Numbered from the stretch's first letter, positions 29,350 to 41,650 are shown. The stretch is 64,000 nt of DNA from Pseudomonas purpurea (GCF_039908635.1 NZ_CP150918.1:3467001-3531000), one strand, 5' to 3'. The notes: generated by a model not told the origin, from the sequence alone. Numbers and translations are program-made.

Positions 29350-30344
29350 GGCCAGCTCGGCACGTCACGCCGGGCGCCGGTGGGCAACGCCTGGGCGGGC
29401 ATTTCGCCCCACTGGCCCTGGCCTGTGCCTGAATTCGGCTGCTCTGCCGTATTCGATGGCGGCGTGTTGTTCTGATGGGGTGGCATCGGCGGTTGTTCAC
29501 GACGGCGATGACGCAAGGCAAACTCGGCCACGGCCTCGATATCGTCTTCATGGATACGCGACGCACCCCGCCACGCCGCGTGGGCGCGGGCAGCCCGCAA
29601 CCACACCAGGTCGGCACGCAAGCCATCGACACTGGCCGCGAAGCAGCGTTCGGTGATCTGCGCCAGTGCCTGGTCGTCGAGGGGGATGTTCGCCAACGCT
29701 TCGCGGGCCTGCTGGCAGCGTTCGCGCAGTGCCTGTTGCTGAGCTTCCCACTGGGCGCAGAAGCCTTGAGGGTCGCTGTCGAAATCCAGGCGACGGCGAA
29801 TGATCTGACCCCGTTCGGCCGGCGCGGTGTGCCCGCCGAGCGCGACGTTCAAACCAAAACGGTCAAGCAATTGCGGGCGCAGCTCGCCTTCTTCCGGGTT
29901 CATGGTGCCGATCAGGACAAAACGCGCCGAATGCCGATGGGAAATACCATCACGCTCGATCAGGTTGGTGCCGCTGGCGGCCACGTCCAGCAGCAAGTCG
30001 ACCAGGTGATCGGGCAGCAGATTCACTTCGTCGACGTACAACACGCCACCGTCAGCCTTGGCCAGAACACCGGGAGAAAACTGTGCCCGACCTTCGCCCA
30101 GCGCAGCGTCCAGGTCCAGGGTGCCGACCAGCCGCTCTTCGGTCGCACCCAAGGGCAAGGTGACGAACTGACCGCTGGCGAGCAGGTCTGCCAGACCACG
30201 GGCCAATGTGGACTTGGCCATACCGCGCGGGCCTTCGATCAGCACGCCGCCGATTTTCGGGTCGATGGCGGTCAGGCACAGCGCCAGTTTCAGGGCATCG
30301 GCACCGACCACGGCGGACAGCGGGAAATGCAGGGTGTCGGTCAT
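29337..30344 (-). CDS. chlI: ChlI-like AAA+ chelatase subunit (0-frame product of chlD)
   Basis: The 0-frame product is 335 residues: an AAA+ ATPase of the magnesium/cobalt chelatase family with Walker A GPRGMAKST, Walker B LYVDEVNLL, sensor-1 LIGTMNPEEG and Arg finger LLDRFG, then a Pro/Gln-rich linker ending at a TAG. A linker of this kind normally joins the AAA+ and VWA parts of ChlD, which agrees with the frameshift signal at the end. ATG 30344 gives the conserved MTDTLHFPLSAVVG start; ATGs at 30353 and 30362 are possible. It is downstream of cobW and cobN and is expected to drive cobalt insertion. Confidence 0.9.
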   Translation of the reverse strand: MTDTLHFPLSAVVGADALKLALCLTAIDPKIGGVLIEGPRGMAKSTLARGLADLLASGQFVTLPLGATEERLVGTLDLDAALGEGRAQFSPGVLAKADGGVLYVDEVNLLPDHLVDLLLDVAASGTNLIERDGISHRHSARFVLIGTMNPEEGELRPQLLDRFGLNVALGGHTAPAERGQIIRRRLDFDSDPQGFCAQWEAQQQALRERCQQAREALANIPLDDQALAQITERCFAASVDGLRADLVWLRAARAHAAWRGASRIHEDDIEAVAEFALRHRRREQPPMPPHQNNTPPSNTAEQPNSGTGQGQWGEMPAQALPTGARRDVPSWPKKP

Positions 30345-30377
30345 TTTGTTCATCTCGGTCATGGTCGGTGCTTGCGT

Positions 30378-30509
30378 TGTGGCGAGGGAGCTTGCTCCCG
30401 CTCGAGCGCGAAGCGCTCGCAATAAAGGTGTCGATTTTAGCCTGAAGAAACAGGCTGCAAGCTTTTGGGGCCGCTGCGCAGCCCAGCGGGAGCAAGCTCC
30501 CTCGCCACA
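30378..30509. repeat. REP pair, family B
   Basis: Inverted arms TGTGGCGAGGGAGCTTGCTC and GAGCAAGCTCCCTCGCCACA lie between cobN and the chlI/chlD gene. The central 85 bases hold a second inverted repeat (GAGCGCGAAGCGCTC). It may lower read-through from cobN into chlD. Confidence 0.88.
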
Positions 30510-30528
30510 AGTGCAGGCAGGTATCCGG

Positions 30529-33500
30529 TTAGCTGTCTTCTTCTATATCCAACAGCAAATTCTCCAGCGCCTCGCGATACTCGCCCGGTTCTTGCCACAT
30601 CCCTCGTTGCTGGGCTTCGAGCATGCGCTCGGTCATGTCGCGCAAGGCGTGGGGATTGTGCTGCCGGACGAACTCGCGTGTCGACGGATCAAGCAAATAG
30701 GCCTCGGCCAGCAAGGCGTACTGGTGATCGTCGATCAACTGCGTCGTCGCATCGAATGCGAACAGATTGTCGACCGTGGCCGCCAGTTCGAATGCCCCTT
30801 TGTAGCCGTGACGCTTGACCCCTTCGATCCACTTCGGGTTGGCCGCGCGGGAGCGAATCACCCGGTTCAGCTCTTCCTTCAATGTGCGAACCTTCGGCAA
30901 ATCCGGCTGACTGTGGTCGCCATGGTAGCTCGCCGCGGTTTCGCCGCTGAGGCTTTCGACGGCCGCGAGCATACCGCCCTGGAACTGGTAATAGTCATTG
31001 GAATCGAGCAGGTCATGCTCGCGGTTATCCTGGTTTTGCAGCACCGCTTGAACCTGACTCAACCGCTGGGCGAACTGCTGACGGGCGGCGGTACCCTCGT
31101 CGGAACCGCCGTAAGCGTAACCGCCCCAGTTCAGGTAAACCTCGGCCAGGTCCTCGCGGCTCTGCCACACACGCCCGTCGATGGCGCCCTGCACACCCGC
31201 ACCATACGCGCCGGGCTTGGCCCCGAAGATCCGCCATCCCGCCTGACGCCCGGCCGCCTCTGCATCCAGCCCGGACTGCATCAGCGTTTCACGCTCGGCG
31301 CGCACCTTGGCCGCCAGCGGGTTCATATCGTCGGGCTCGTCCAGCGCGGCCACCGCTTGCACTGCCGCATCGAACAGCCGAATCAGGTTGGCGAACGCAT
31401 CGCGGAAAAACCCCGAGACCCGCAAGGTCACGTCCACACGCGGCCGGTCGAGCAGGCTCAGCGGCAGGATTTCGAAATCGTCGACCTGCTGACTGCCCGT
31501 GGCCCACACCGGACGCACCCCCATCAGCGCCATGGCCTGCGCGATGTCGTCGCCACCGGTGCGCATGGTCGCCGTGCCCCACACGGACAACCCGAGCTGA
31601 CGCAGGTGATCGCCGTGGTCCTGCAAATGCCGTTCAAGTATCAGGCTCGCGGACTGGAAACCGATGCGCCACGCGGTGGTGGTCGGCAGGTTGCGTACGT
31701 CCACGGAGTAGAAATTGCGTCCGGTGGGCAACACGTCCAGCCGTCCACGACTCGGCGCGCCACTGGGGCCTGCGGGCACGAAACGCCCGGCGAGAGCGTC
31801 CAGCACGCCGCGCATTTCTGCCGGGCCACAGGCATCAAGCCTTGGCGCGACCACCTCGCGCAGGTGCTCGATGATCGCGCGGACATCGGCCCAGCCCGAA
31901 TCCTCCAGCTGTTCGACATCGCCAATCAACGCCGCTTCAATCAATTGCCCGGCGAACAGTTCCAGACGCTCACGCACGTCGCCTGCCGTGCGCCACAGTT
32001 CGCTGCTGACGTCTTGCAACGCTTGAGGGCGACGCTCGGTCCAGGGTTCGGCCAAGGCACAATCCAGCGGATCGAAACCCAGTTCGAACGCCTTGGCCAA
32101 GGCCCGCAGCAGACTCGATTGCGCGCCGCGACCGTCACCCCGAGGAATGCGCAACAGCGCCAGCAAGGTGTCGATGCGCAAGCGACCGGTCGGCGACTCA
32201 CCCAACACATGCAAGCCGTCACGGATTTGCGACTCTTTCAAATCGCACAAATAGGTGTCCAGGCGCGGCAACCAGATCGCTGCATCGGCCTCGCTGTCGA
32301 GCTTCTCGTCGAGCTGCAACTCACGGTCGATGTGGGTTTCACGCACCAGGTTGAGGATGTCCCGTTGCAACTCGCGAGCGCGGCGCGGGTCGAGCAACTG
32401 GGCTTCGTAATACTCGTCGGCCAGTAGCTCAAGGTTGCGCAGCGGGCCATAGGTTTCAGCGCGGGTCAGCGGCGGCATCAGGTGGTCGATGATTACCGCC
32501 TGAGTGCGACGCTTGGCCTGCGCGCCCTCGCCCGGGTCGTTGACGATAAACGGATAAATGTTCGGCAGTGGCCCCAGCAACGCATCGGGCCAACAGTGTT
32601 CGGACAAACCGACGCCCTTGCCCGGCAGCCATTCGAGGTTGCCGTGTTTGCCGACGTGGATCAGCGCGTGCGCACCGTAGACCTTACGCAACCAGAAGTA
32701 GAACGCCAGATAACCGTGGGGCGGCACCAGGTCCGGGTCGTGATACACCGCACTCGGATCGACCTGATAACCCCGCGCCGGCTGAATGCCGACAAAGGTC
32801 AGCCCCAATCGCAGCCCGGCGATCATCATTCGCCCGCCCCGGAACATCGGGTCGTTTTCAGGCGTGCCCCAACGCTCCAGCACCGCCGTGCGGTTGGCTT
32901 CGGGCAAGGCGTTGAACATCGAGAAATAGTCGTCCAGCGCCAGGCTTTGCTGGCACAGGCGCAGGTCGATGGTTTCCAGGTCATTACTGACCCCGCCGAG
33001 CAATTGCTGAATCAGCGCGGTGCCGCTCTGCGGCAACTCGGCGGGCAGCGGATACCCTTCGGCGTGCAGGGCGCGCAGGATGTTCAACGCAGCGGCCGGT
33101 GTGTCGAGGCCGACGCCATTGCCAATCCGCCCGTCGCGGGTCGGGTAGTTGGCGAGGATCAGCGCAATGCGTTTTTCGCCATTGGCCACCCGCGCCAAGT
33201 CGACCCAGCGCCGCGCCAGCTCAGCGACAAAATCCATGCGCTCGGGCTGCGGTCGATAGCAGACCACATCGGACTGGCTGCGCTCACTGCGCCACGCCAG
33301 GTCTTTGAAGCTGATGGGGCGGCTGATGATCCGCCCGTCGAGCTCCGGCAAGGCAATGTGCATCGCCAGGTCCCGTGGGCCCAGCCCTTGCTCGCTGGCG
33401 CGCCAACCGGGTTCGTTGTCCTGGGCACAGATCGCCTGGATCACCGGGATGTTGCGGCGAAACGGCCGCAGGTGCGGCGCTTCGGGGCTGGATTGGGCGA

Positions 33501-34302
33501 ACCCGGTGGTGTTGAGAATCACCGAGGCGTGCACCTCATCCAGCCAGTCCTCGACCACCGTCAGGCAGCCGGGCTCTTTCAGGCTGGCCAGCGCAATCGG
33601 CAACGGGTTAAGCCCCGCCGCTTGCAAACGCTGGCAGAAAACATCGATGAAGGCGGTATTGGCCGCCTGCAAATGGGAACGGTAAAACAGCACCGCCGCC
33701 ACCGGTTGATCAGGTTGCCAGTCGGCCTGCCAATCACCGAGGACCGCGTTGCTGTTGTGCGGGTGGTAAATAGCGGTGCGCGGCAAGGTCTTGGGTTCAG
33801 ACCAAGGGTAATCGCGGCCCAGCCAACGGTTGGCCAGGCAGCGGTACAGATCCAGCGCATTGCCCATGCCGCCCTGACGCAAAAAATGCCAGAGCCGGTC
33901 GCGGTCTTCACCGGCCACGGTACTCAGGTCGCTGAGTTCCGGATCAGGGCGATCGTCACCCGGCACCAGGATCAACTGCACGCCACGTTGCGAGAGTTCC
34001 ACCAAGCGCTCGACGCCATAACGCCAATAGGCGATCCCGCCGTGCAGCGAGATCAAAATCACCTTGGCGTGGCGCAGCACTTCGTCGACGTACATGTCGA
34101 CCGAGGCGTGATTCTGCACCTGCATCGGGTTGGCCAGGCGCAGGCTCGGGTAATCGTCGGGCAACTGCTGCGCCGCTTCGGCGAGCAGCGCCAGGCTGGA
34201 GTCGCCGCTGCACAGAATCACCAGTTCGGCGGGGGTTTGGCCTAAGTCGGCAATGTTGTCATCCGAGACGAAACCGCCGGGCTGGGTCCTGAGCAGGTGC
34301 AT
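30529..34302 (-). CDS. cobN: Cobaltochelatase subunit CobN
   Basis: A 1257-residue protein, full length for CobN, the large subunit of the aerobic cobaltochelatase that inserts Co2+ into hydrogenobyrinic acid a,c-diamide. Recognisable segments include the N-terminal ISLHGG, the central LIHVGKHGNLEWLPGKG and the C-terminal NPKWIEGVKRHGYKGA. It begins one base after the cobW stop and lies upstream of chlI/chlD. No cobS or cobT is in the window; the frameshifted chlD gene can supply both ATPase subunits. Confidence 0.96.
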   Translation of the reverse strand: MHLLRTQPGGFVSDDNIADLGQTPAELVILCSGDSSLALLAEAAQQLPDDYPSLRLANPMQVQNHASVDMYVDEVLRHAKVILISLHGGIAYWRYGVERLVELSQRGVQLILVPGDDRPDPELSDLSTVAGEDRDRLWHFLRQGGMGNALDLYRCLANRWLGRDYPWSEPKTLPRTAIYHPHNSNAVLGDWQADWQPDQPVAAVLFYRSHLQAANTAFIDVFCQRLQAAGLNPLPIALASLKEPGCLTVVEDWLDEVHASVILNTTGFAQSSPEAPHLRPFRRNIPVIQAICAQDNEPGWRASEQGLGPRDLAMHIALPELDGRIISRPISFKDLAWRSERSQSDVVCYRPQPERMDFVAELARRWVDLARVANGEKRIALILANYPTRDGRIGNGVGLDTPAAALNILRALHAEGYPLPAELPQSGTALIQQLLGGVSNDLETIDLRLCQQSLALDDYFSMFNALPEANRTAVLERWGTPENDPMFRGGRMMIAGLRLGLTFVGIQPARGYQVDPSAVYHDPDLVPPHGYLAFYFWLRKVYGAHALIHVGKHGNLEWLPGKGVGLSEHCWPDALLGPLPNIYPFIVNDPGEGAQAKRRTQAVIIDHLMPPLTRAETYGPLRNLELLADEYYEAQLLDPRRARELQRDILNLVRETHIDRELQLDEKLDSEADAAIWLPRLDTYLCDLKESQIRDGLHVLGESPTGRLRIDTLLALLRIPRGDGRGAQSSLLRALAKAFELGFDPLDCALAEPWTERRPQALQDVSSELWRTAGDVRERLELFAGQLIEAALIGDVEQLEDSGWADVRAIIEHLREVVAPRLDACGPAEMRGVLDALAGRFVPAGPSGAPSRGRLDVLPTGRNFYSVDVRNLPTTTAWRIGFQSASLILERHLQDHGDHLRQLGLSVWGTATMRTGGDDIAQAMALMGVRPVWATGSQQVDDFEILPLSLLDRPRVDVTLRVSGFFRDAFANLIRLFDAAVQAVAALDEPDDMNPLAAKVRAERETLMQSGLDAEAAGRQAGWRIFGAKPGAYGAGVQGAIDGRVWQSREDLAEVYLNWGGYAYGGSDEGTAARQQFAQRLSQVQAVLQNQDNREHDLLDSNDYYQFQGGMLAAVESLSGETAASYHGDHSQPDLPKVRTLKEELNRVIRSRAANPKWIEGVKRHGYKGAFELAATVDNLFAFDATTQLIDDHQYALLAEAYLLDPSTREFVRQHNPHALRDMTERMLEAQQRGMWQEPGEYREALENLLLDIEEDS

Positions 34303-34305
34303 GGA

Positions 34306-35379
34306 TTAAACGCTGAGCGCGGCGCGCAATTGCGCTTCGAGTTGAGCGGCATCGAGCTCCTGGCCGATCAGCACCAGACGGGTGGTCCGCACTTCATCGG
34401 CGCCCCACTGACGGTCGAAATGCTTGTCGAAACGCGTGCCCACGCCCTGGATCAACAGGCGCATCGGTTTGTTCGGGACCGCCGCGAAGCCTTTGACCCG
34501 CAGAATGCCATGCTTGACCACCAGTTGAGTCAGCGCGTCCATCAGCAGGCTTTCGTCGGCTTGTGGCAGCTCGATGGAAATCGAGTCGAAGGCGTCGTGG
34601 TCATGATCATCATGGTCGTCATCGCCTTCACCGTGGTGGTGATCGTGGTGGCTGTGACGGCTGTCGATGTGTTCTTCGGAACCGGCGCCAAGACCGATCA
34701 GCACGTCCAGCGGCAGACGACCGCTGCTGGCTTCGATGACTTTCACCGCTGGCGGCAGTTCTTCGGCGACTTCCAGCCGTACTCGGGCCAGGTCTTCAGG
34801 GCTGATCAGGTCGGCCTTGTTGAGGATCACCAGGTCGGCGCTGGCCAGTTGGTCGGCGAACAGTTCGTGCAGCGGCGATTCGTGGTCCAGGTTCGGGTCC
34901 AGTTTGCGCATGGCGTCGACCTGATCCGGGAACGCGGCAAAGGTGCCAGCGGCCACGGCCGGGCTGTCGACCACGGTGATGACCGCGTCCACAGTGCAGG
35001 CGCTGCGGATTTCCGGCCACTGGAAGGCTTGCACCAATGGCTTGGGCAGGGCCAGGCCGGAGGTTTCGATGAGGATGTGGTCGAGGTCACCGCGACGGGC
35101 AACCAGCTCGCGCATCACCGGGAAGAACTCTTCCTGAACGGTGCAGCACAGGCAACCGTTGGCCAGTTCATACACACGGCCGCTGGCCTCTTCTTCAGTG
35201 CAGCCAATGGAGCATTGCTTGAGGATTTCGCCGTCGATGCCCAGCTCGCCGAACTCGTTGACGATCACCGCGATACGCCGACCCTGGGCGTTGTCGAGCA
35301 TGTGCCGCAGCAAAGTGGTTTTGCCCGAACCGAGGAAGCCGGTAACGATGGTGACGGGGAGTTTGGCCAGTGTTTTCAT
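34306..35379 (-). CDS. cobW: CobW, GTP-dependent metal chaperone
   Basis: A 357-residue COG0523 G3E GTPase. P-loop GFLGSGKTT is at residues 14-22, the metal-binding CxCC motif is NGCLCC, and the GTP-specific NKAD motif is near 190. A His/Asp-rich loop (HSHHDHHHGEGDDDHDD region, about 245-265) would bind Co2+. It is thought to deliver cobalt to CobN, whose gene follows immediately. A cobalamin riboswitch on the same strand lies upstream (about 35495-35660), so the operon should fall when B12 is plentiful. Confidence 0.95.
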   Translation of the reverse strand: MKTLAKLPVTIVTGFLGSGKTTLLRHMLDNAQGRRIAVIVNEFGELGIDGEILKQCSIGCTEEEASGRVYELANGCLCCTVQEEFFPVMRELVARRGDLDHILIETSGLALPKPLVQAFQWPEIRSACTVDAVITVVDSPAVAAGTFAAFPDQVDAMRKLDPNLDHESPLHELFADQLASADLVILNKADLISPEDLARVRLEVAEELPPAVKVIEASSGRLPLDVLIGLGAGSEEHIDSRHSHHDHHHGEGDDDHDDHDHDAFDSISIELPQADESLLMDALTQLVVKHGILRVKGFAAVPNKPMRLLIQGVGTRFDKHFDRQWGADEVRTTRLVLIGQELDAAQLEAQLRAALSV

Positions 35380-35494
35380 CGGATGCCCTTTGGCAAGGTG
35401 GCGGGCATACGGGACGACAACCGGCAGCGCTTGCGCGCGCGGGAAGAGTTCGCCACCGGATCACCCCGCCCGGTTGTAGTGAGAATCTGTGTCG

Positions 35495-35660
35495 AGGCAG
35501 GTCTCCTGGCTGACGGTGTGCCGGTCTTTCGACTGGCGGCTCCTGCGCCTTCCCGCCGCTCTGGGTAGAGCGTGCAGTGGCATGGCAGAAACAAAACCGT
35601 TCACAGTTGCGGGGGCAGCCGCGGCATTGACCGCGTTCCCTTCTTAGCTTCGGCAGCCGC
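35495..35660 (-). promoter_or_regulatory. Cobalamin riboswitch upstream of cobW
   Basis: Read on the minus strand it contains GGCTGCCCCCGCAACTGTGA, GCCACTG, GGCGGGAAGGCGC and the B12 box AGCCAGGAGACCTGCC (35516-35501) in the canonical order. It leads into cobW-cobN-chlD. No terminator with a T-run is seen before cobW, so control may be at translation. Confidence 0.93.
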
Positions 35661-35733
35661 CGAAGAACCTCGAAAGCGCAAGGCTACGCATGGTGTGGGG
35701 GCGGGTCAATGTCCGCGAACGATCGCGATCCAC

Positions 35734-35855
35734 TGTGGCGAGGGAGCTTGCTCCCGCTGGGTCGCGAAGCGGCCCCCTGCATTCATTCAGGCACATCACA
35801 TGCACACGATTTGCGACGGCTGCGCCGCCGAGCGGGAGCAAGCTTCCTCGCCACA
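35734..35855. repeat. REP pair, family B
   Basis: Inverted arms TGTGGCGAGGGAGCTTGCTC and GAGCAAGCTTCCTCGCCACA lie exactly between the two divergent cobalamin riboswitches. The right arm has one substitution. Confidence 0.88.
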
Positions 35856-35932
35856 GGGTTTTGTGCCAGCCTCAACTGAGAACCCTTGCCAATTGACGGC
35901 TCGCCCTCGCCCATGCTCTCCTACACACTTTG

Positions 35933-36128
35933 TTACGGGTGCCCTTCACAGGGTGAAACGGGAAACCGGTGAATCGTGTGCTTTACTCAAAGCCACGTCA
36001 GTCCGGTGCTGCCCCCGCAACGGTAAGCGAGCGAAGAATCAGATCCACTGTGCCAACACCTGGTATGGGAAGGCGATTCTTGCAGGTTCGGCCAACGCCA
36101 ACCCCTCGTGAGCCCGGAGACCGGCCCG
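35933..36128 (+). promoter_or_regulatory. Cobalamin riboswitch upstream of cbtBA
   Basis: The plus strand shows GGGTGCCC, GGGAAACCGGTG, GGTGCTGCCCCCGCAACGGT, CCACTG, TATGGGAAGGCGA and the B12 box GTGAGCCCGGAGACCGGCC in the canonical order. It precedes the cobalt transporter genes cbtB and cbtA. Confidence 0.95.
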
Positions 36129-36191
36129 CAACATCGAGTGGCTACACACGCCACGCTATAACAAACCCGCGGTGGGCGGGCGCTGTTTGAA

Positions 36192-36220
36192 CCTCTGCGT
36201 GCCTGGCGTGCAGGGGTTTT
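36192..36220 (+). terminator. Intrinsic terminator of the riboswitch expression platform
   Basis: CCTCTGC and GCAGGGG pair into a GC-rich stem followed by GTTTTC. It lies between the cobalamin aptamer and cbtB, so B12 binding probably promotes early termination. Confidence 0.75.
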
Positions 36221-36262
36221 CATGCGCTCGATTCACCCGCTGACAGTCCAGAGGGAAGCGCC

Positions 36263-36454
36263 ATGTCGATCATCAGCAGTACTCGCCACGCCACCGCCAG
36301 CAGCACCGCCACCCTGAGCCAACGCCTGACTGCCGCCATCGGCGCATCGATCCTGGGCGCGTGCCTTGTGTATTTCGCCGGTTTCTCGCACATCGAAGCG
36401 GTACACAACGCCGCCCACGATACCCGTCACAGCTCCGCCTTCCCGTGCCATTGA
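36263..36454 (+). CDS. cbtB: Cobalt transporter subunit CbtB
   Basis: A 63-residue protein with one transmembrane helix (about residues 24-45) and a His-rich C-terminus (HIEAVHNAAHDTRH...CH) characteristic of CbtB, which accompanies CbtA in B12-regulated cobalt uptake. It follows a cobalamin riboswitch. The ribosome site is AGAGGGA. cbtA begins 11 bases after its stop. Confidence 0.9.
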   Translation: MSIISSTRHATASSTATLSQRLTAAIGASILGACLVYFAGFSHIEAVHNAAHDTRHSSAFPCH

Positions 36455-36465
36455 GACCTGCCGAC

Positions 36466-37167
36466 ATGATCAAGCGTATTGCGCAAACCGCAGGGTTCAC
36501 CGGGCTGCTGGCCGCCCTGTTGCTGACCCTGCTGCAAAGCTTCTGGGTCGCGCCGTTGATTCTTCAGGCTGAAACCTACGAAAAGGCCCCGGCGACCGAA
36601 ATCCATGAACACGCCGAAGGCGCCATGGCCGGCCACACTCACGACGCCGAAGCCTGGGAACCGGAAGATGGCTGGCAGCGCGTGCTGTCGACCACGGGCG
36701 GCAATCTGGTGGTCGCTGTCGGTTTCGCGCTGATGCTGGCGGGCCTCTACACCTTGCGTGCGCCAACACGCACCTCACAAGGCCTGCTCTGGGGCCTGGC
36801 CGGTTATGCGACCTTCGTCCTCGCCCCGACCCTGGGCCTGCCGCCGGAACTGCCGGGCACTGCCGCTGCGGATCTGGCACAACGGCAAATCTGGTGGATC
36901 GGCACTGCCGCCTCGACGGCGGTCGGTATCGCCCTGATCGTCTTCGGCAAAAACTGGCTGCTGAAAATCCTCGGCGTCGCCATTCTGGCCGTGCCGCATG
37001 TCATTGGCGCACCGCAACCTGAAGTGCATTCGATGCTGGCACCCGAAGCCCTGGAAGCACAGTTCAAAATCGCTTCGCAGCTGACCAACGTTGCGTTCTG
37101 GCTGGCCCTTGGCCTGATCAGCGCCTGGTTGTTCCGCCGCAAAAGCGAAGGTCAATACCACGCATGA
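36466..37167 (+). CDS. cbtA: Cobalt transporter subunit CbtA
   Basis: A 233-residue membrane protein with about five helices and a His-containing periplasmic loop (HEHAEGAMAGHTHD, about 47-60), as in the CbtA family. An in-frame ATG at 36361 lies inside cbtB in another frame; ATG 36466 gives the conserved MIKRIAQTAG start. It overlaps cobE by ATGA, so cbtB-cbtA-cobE are coupled. It is predicted to import Co2+ for cobalamin synthesis. Confidence 0.92.
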   Translation: MIKRIAQTAGFTGLLAALLLTLLQSFWVAPLILQAETYEKAPATEIHEHAEGAMAGHTHDAEAWEPEDGWQRVLSTTGGNLVVAVGFALMLAGLYTLRAPTRTSQGLLWGLAGYATFVLAPTLGLPPELPGTAAADLAQRQIWWIGTAASTAVGIALIVFGKNWLLKILGVAILAVPHVIGAPQPEVHSMLAPEALEAQFKIASQLTNVAFWLALGLISAWLFRRKSEGQYHA

Positions 37168-37577
37168 CGGACTCAAGCGCAGCGCCGACCCTGGTGGTCG
37201 GCCTGGGCTGCCAGCGCGGCTGCCCCGCCAGCACGCTGCGCGCGTTACTGGATCAGGCGTTGCAGGCGCATCAAATCGAGCTTGAGGCTGTGCAGGCCCT
37301 GGCCAGTATCGACCTCAAGCGCGACGAACCCGGGCTTAACGAATTGGCCGCGCAGCTTGGGCTGACGCTGACCTGTTTCAGCAGTGCGCAACTGGCGCAC
37401 TATCAGCCAAGACTCAGCCACCAGTCGGACATCGCGTTCGAGCGCACCGGCTGCTACGGCATCGCCGAAAGTGCGGCCCTCGCCCTCGCCGAACAACTGG
37501 GCCAAGCGCCGGCCAAACTGCTGATCCCACGGCAGAAATACGCCCAGGCCACCTTTGCATTGGCATGCGCGTCGTAA
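37164..37577 (+). CDS. cobE: Cobalamin biosynthesis protein CobE (CbiG C-terminal family)
   Basis: A 137-residue protein of the CobE/CbiG-C fold. The GLGCQRGCP segment near the start, a DLKRDEPGL stretch and SAALALAE near the end are typical. It takes part in corrin-ring synthesis around the precorrin-4/5 steps. Its ATG overlaps the cbtA stop. cobM follows 81 bases downstream. Confidence 0.88.
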   Translation: MTDSSAAPTLVVGLGCQRGCPASTLRALLDQALQAHQIELEAVQALASIDLKRDEPGLNELAAQLGLTLTCFSSAQLAHYQPRLSHQSDIAFERTGCYGIAESAALALAEQLGQAPAKLLIPRQKYAQATFALACAS

Positions 37578-37658
37578 AATCCCCGATAATCCCCGCCCTC
37601 GATCATGAGCAATCTTCATCTGAAGCCCTGCTTTGACAATTTTTCACAGGAGCCGGCC

Positions 37659-38405
37659 ATGACCGTCTACTTCATCGGCGCAGGTCCCGGCGACCCGGAA
37701 CTGATTACCGTCAAGGGCCAGCGGCTGATTCGCAGTTGCCCGGTCATCATTTACGCAGGCTCGCTGGTTCCGGCAGCCGTGCTGGAAGGCCATCAGGCCG
37801 AACAGGTGGTCAACAGCGCCGAACTGCACCTGGAACAGATCATCGAGCTGATCAAAATCGCCCACGCCAACGGCCAGGATGTGGCCCGGGTGCACTCCGG
37901 CGATCCCGGTTTGTATGGGGCGATTGGCGAGCAGATCCGCTACCTGCGCGAGCTGAACATTCCCTTCGAAATCATTCCCGGCGTCACCGCTACGGCCGCG
38001 TGTGCGGCGCTGTTAGGCGCGGAACTGACCCTGCCGGACGTTTCGCAAAGCGTGATCCTGACCCGCTATGCCGACAAAACGGCGATGCCGCCCGGTGAAG
38101 CGTTCGCCAGCCTGGCCCAACATGGCGCAACCATGGCGATTCATCTGGGGGTCAATCATCTGGATAAAATCGTCGCTGAACTGCTGCCGCATTACGGTGC
38201 GGACTGCCCGATTGCGGTGGTTCACCGCGCCAGTTGGCCCGATCAGGACTGGGCAGTGGGGACACTGACGGATATCGCCGAAAAGGTTAAGGCCAAGGGG
38301 TTTCGGCGTACCGCGCTGATTCTGGTGGGTCGGGTGCTGGCCACCGACAACTTCAGCGAGTCATCGCTGTACCGCGCCGGGCATGCGCATCTCTACCGCC
38401 CATAG
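37659..38405 (+). CDS. cobM: Precorrin-4 C11-methyltransferase
   Basis: A 248-residue class III SAM methyltransferase that methylates precorrin-4 at C-11. The N-terminal loop YFIGAGPGDPELITVKG, the VHSGDPGLYGA loop and the PGVTATAACAALLG segment are clear. ATG 37659 has an AGGAG site; an ATG at 37605 lacks one. It is the last gene of the riboswitch-controlled cbtBA-cobE-cobM operon and is followed by a REPIN and a terminator. Confidence 0.95.
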   Translation: MTVYFIGAGPGDPELITVKGQRLIRSCPVIIYAGSLVPAAVLEGHQAEQVVNSAELHLEQIIELIKIAHANGQDVARVHSGDPGLYGAIGEQIRYLRELNIPFEIIPGVTATAACAALLGAELTLPDVSQSVILTRYADKTAMPPGEAFASLAQHGATMAIHLGVNHLDKIVAELLPHYGADCPIAVVHRASWPDQDWAVGTLTDIAEKVKAKGFRRTALILVGRVLATDNFSESSLYRAGHAHLYRP

Positions 38406-38412
38406 GCCCTCA

Positions 38413-38475
38413 TCGCGAGCAAGCTCGCTCCCACAGGGGATACGCGGTCAAATGTGGGAGCGAGCTTGCTCGCGG
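38413..38475. repeat. REPIN, family A
   Basis: Inverted arms TCGCGAGCAAGCTCGCTCCC and GGGAGCGAGCTTGCTCGCGG around a short spacer (ACAGGGGATACGCGGTCAAATGT region), just after cobM. Confidence 0.88.
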
Positions 38476-38496
38476 TGGCGTCAGTGAATTTCACCC

Positions 38497-38528
38497 AAAA
38501 AAAACGGCGCTCACGGGCGCCGTTTTTT
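38497..38528. terminator. Bidirectional intrinsic terminator
   Basis: AAAAAAAACGGCGC and GCGCCGTTTTTTT form a stem with A- and T-runs on both sides. It serves both cobM (plus) and nfuA (minus). Confidence 0.92.
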
Positions 38529-38549
38529 TGTTCGCAATGAACGCCGTGC

Positions 38550-41650
<3,101 letters not shown>

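Noticed and set aside
30208..34245. Two long plus-strand frames (739 and 587 codons) opposite chlD-cobN
   Set aside because: They mirror cobN codon bias; CobN itself is unambiguous on the other strand.
35572..36190. Plus-strand open frames over the riboswitch region
   Set aside because: They cover two cobalamin riboswitches and a REP pair; not coding.
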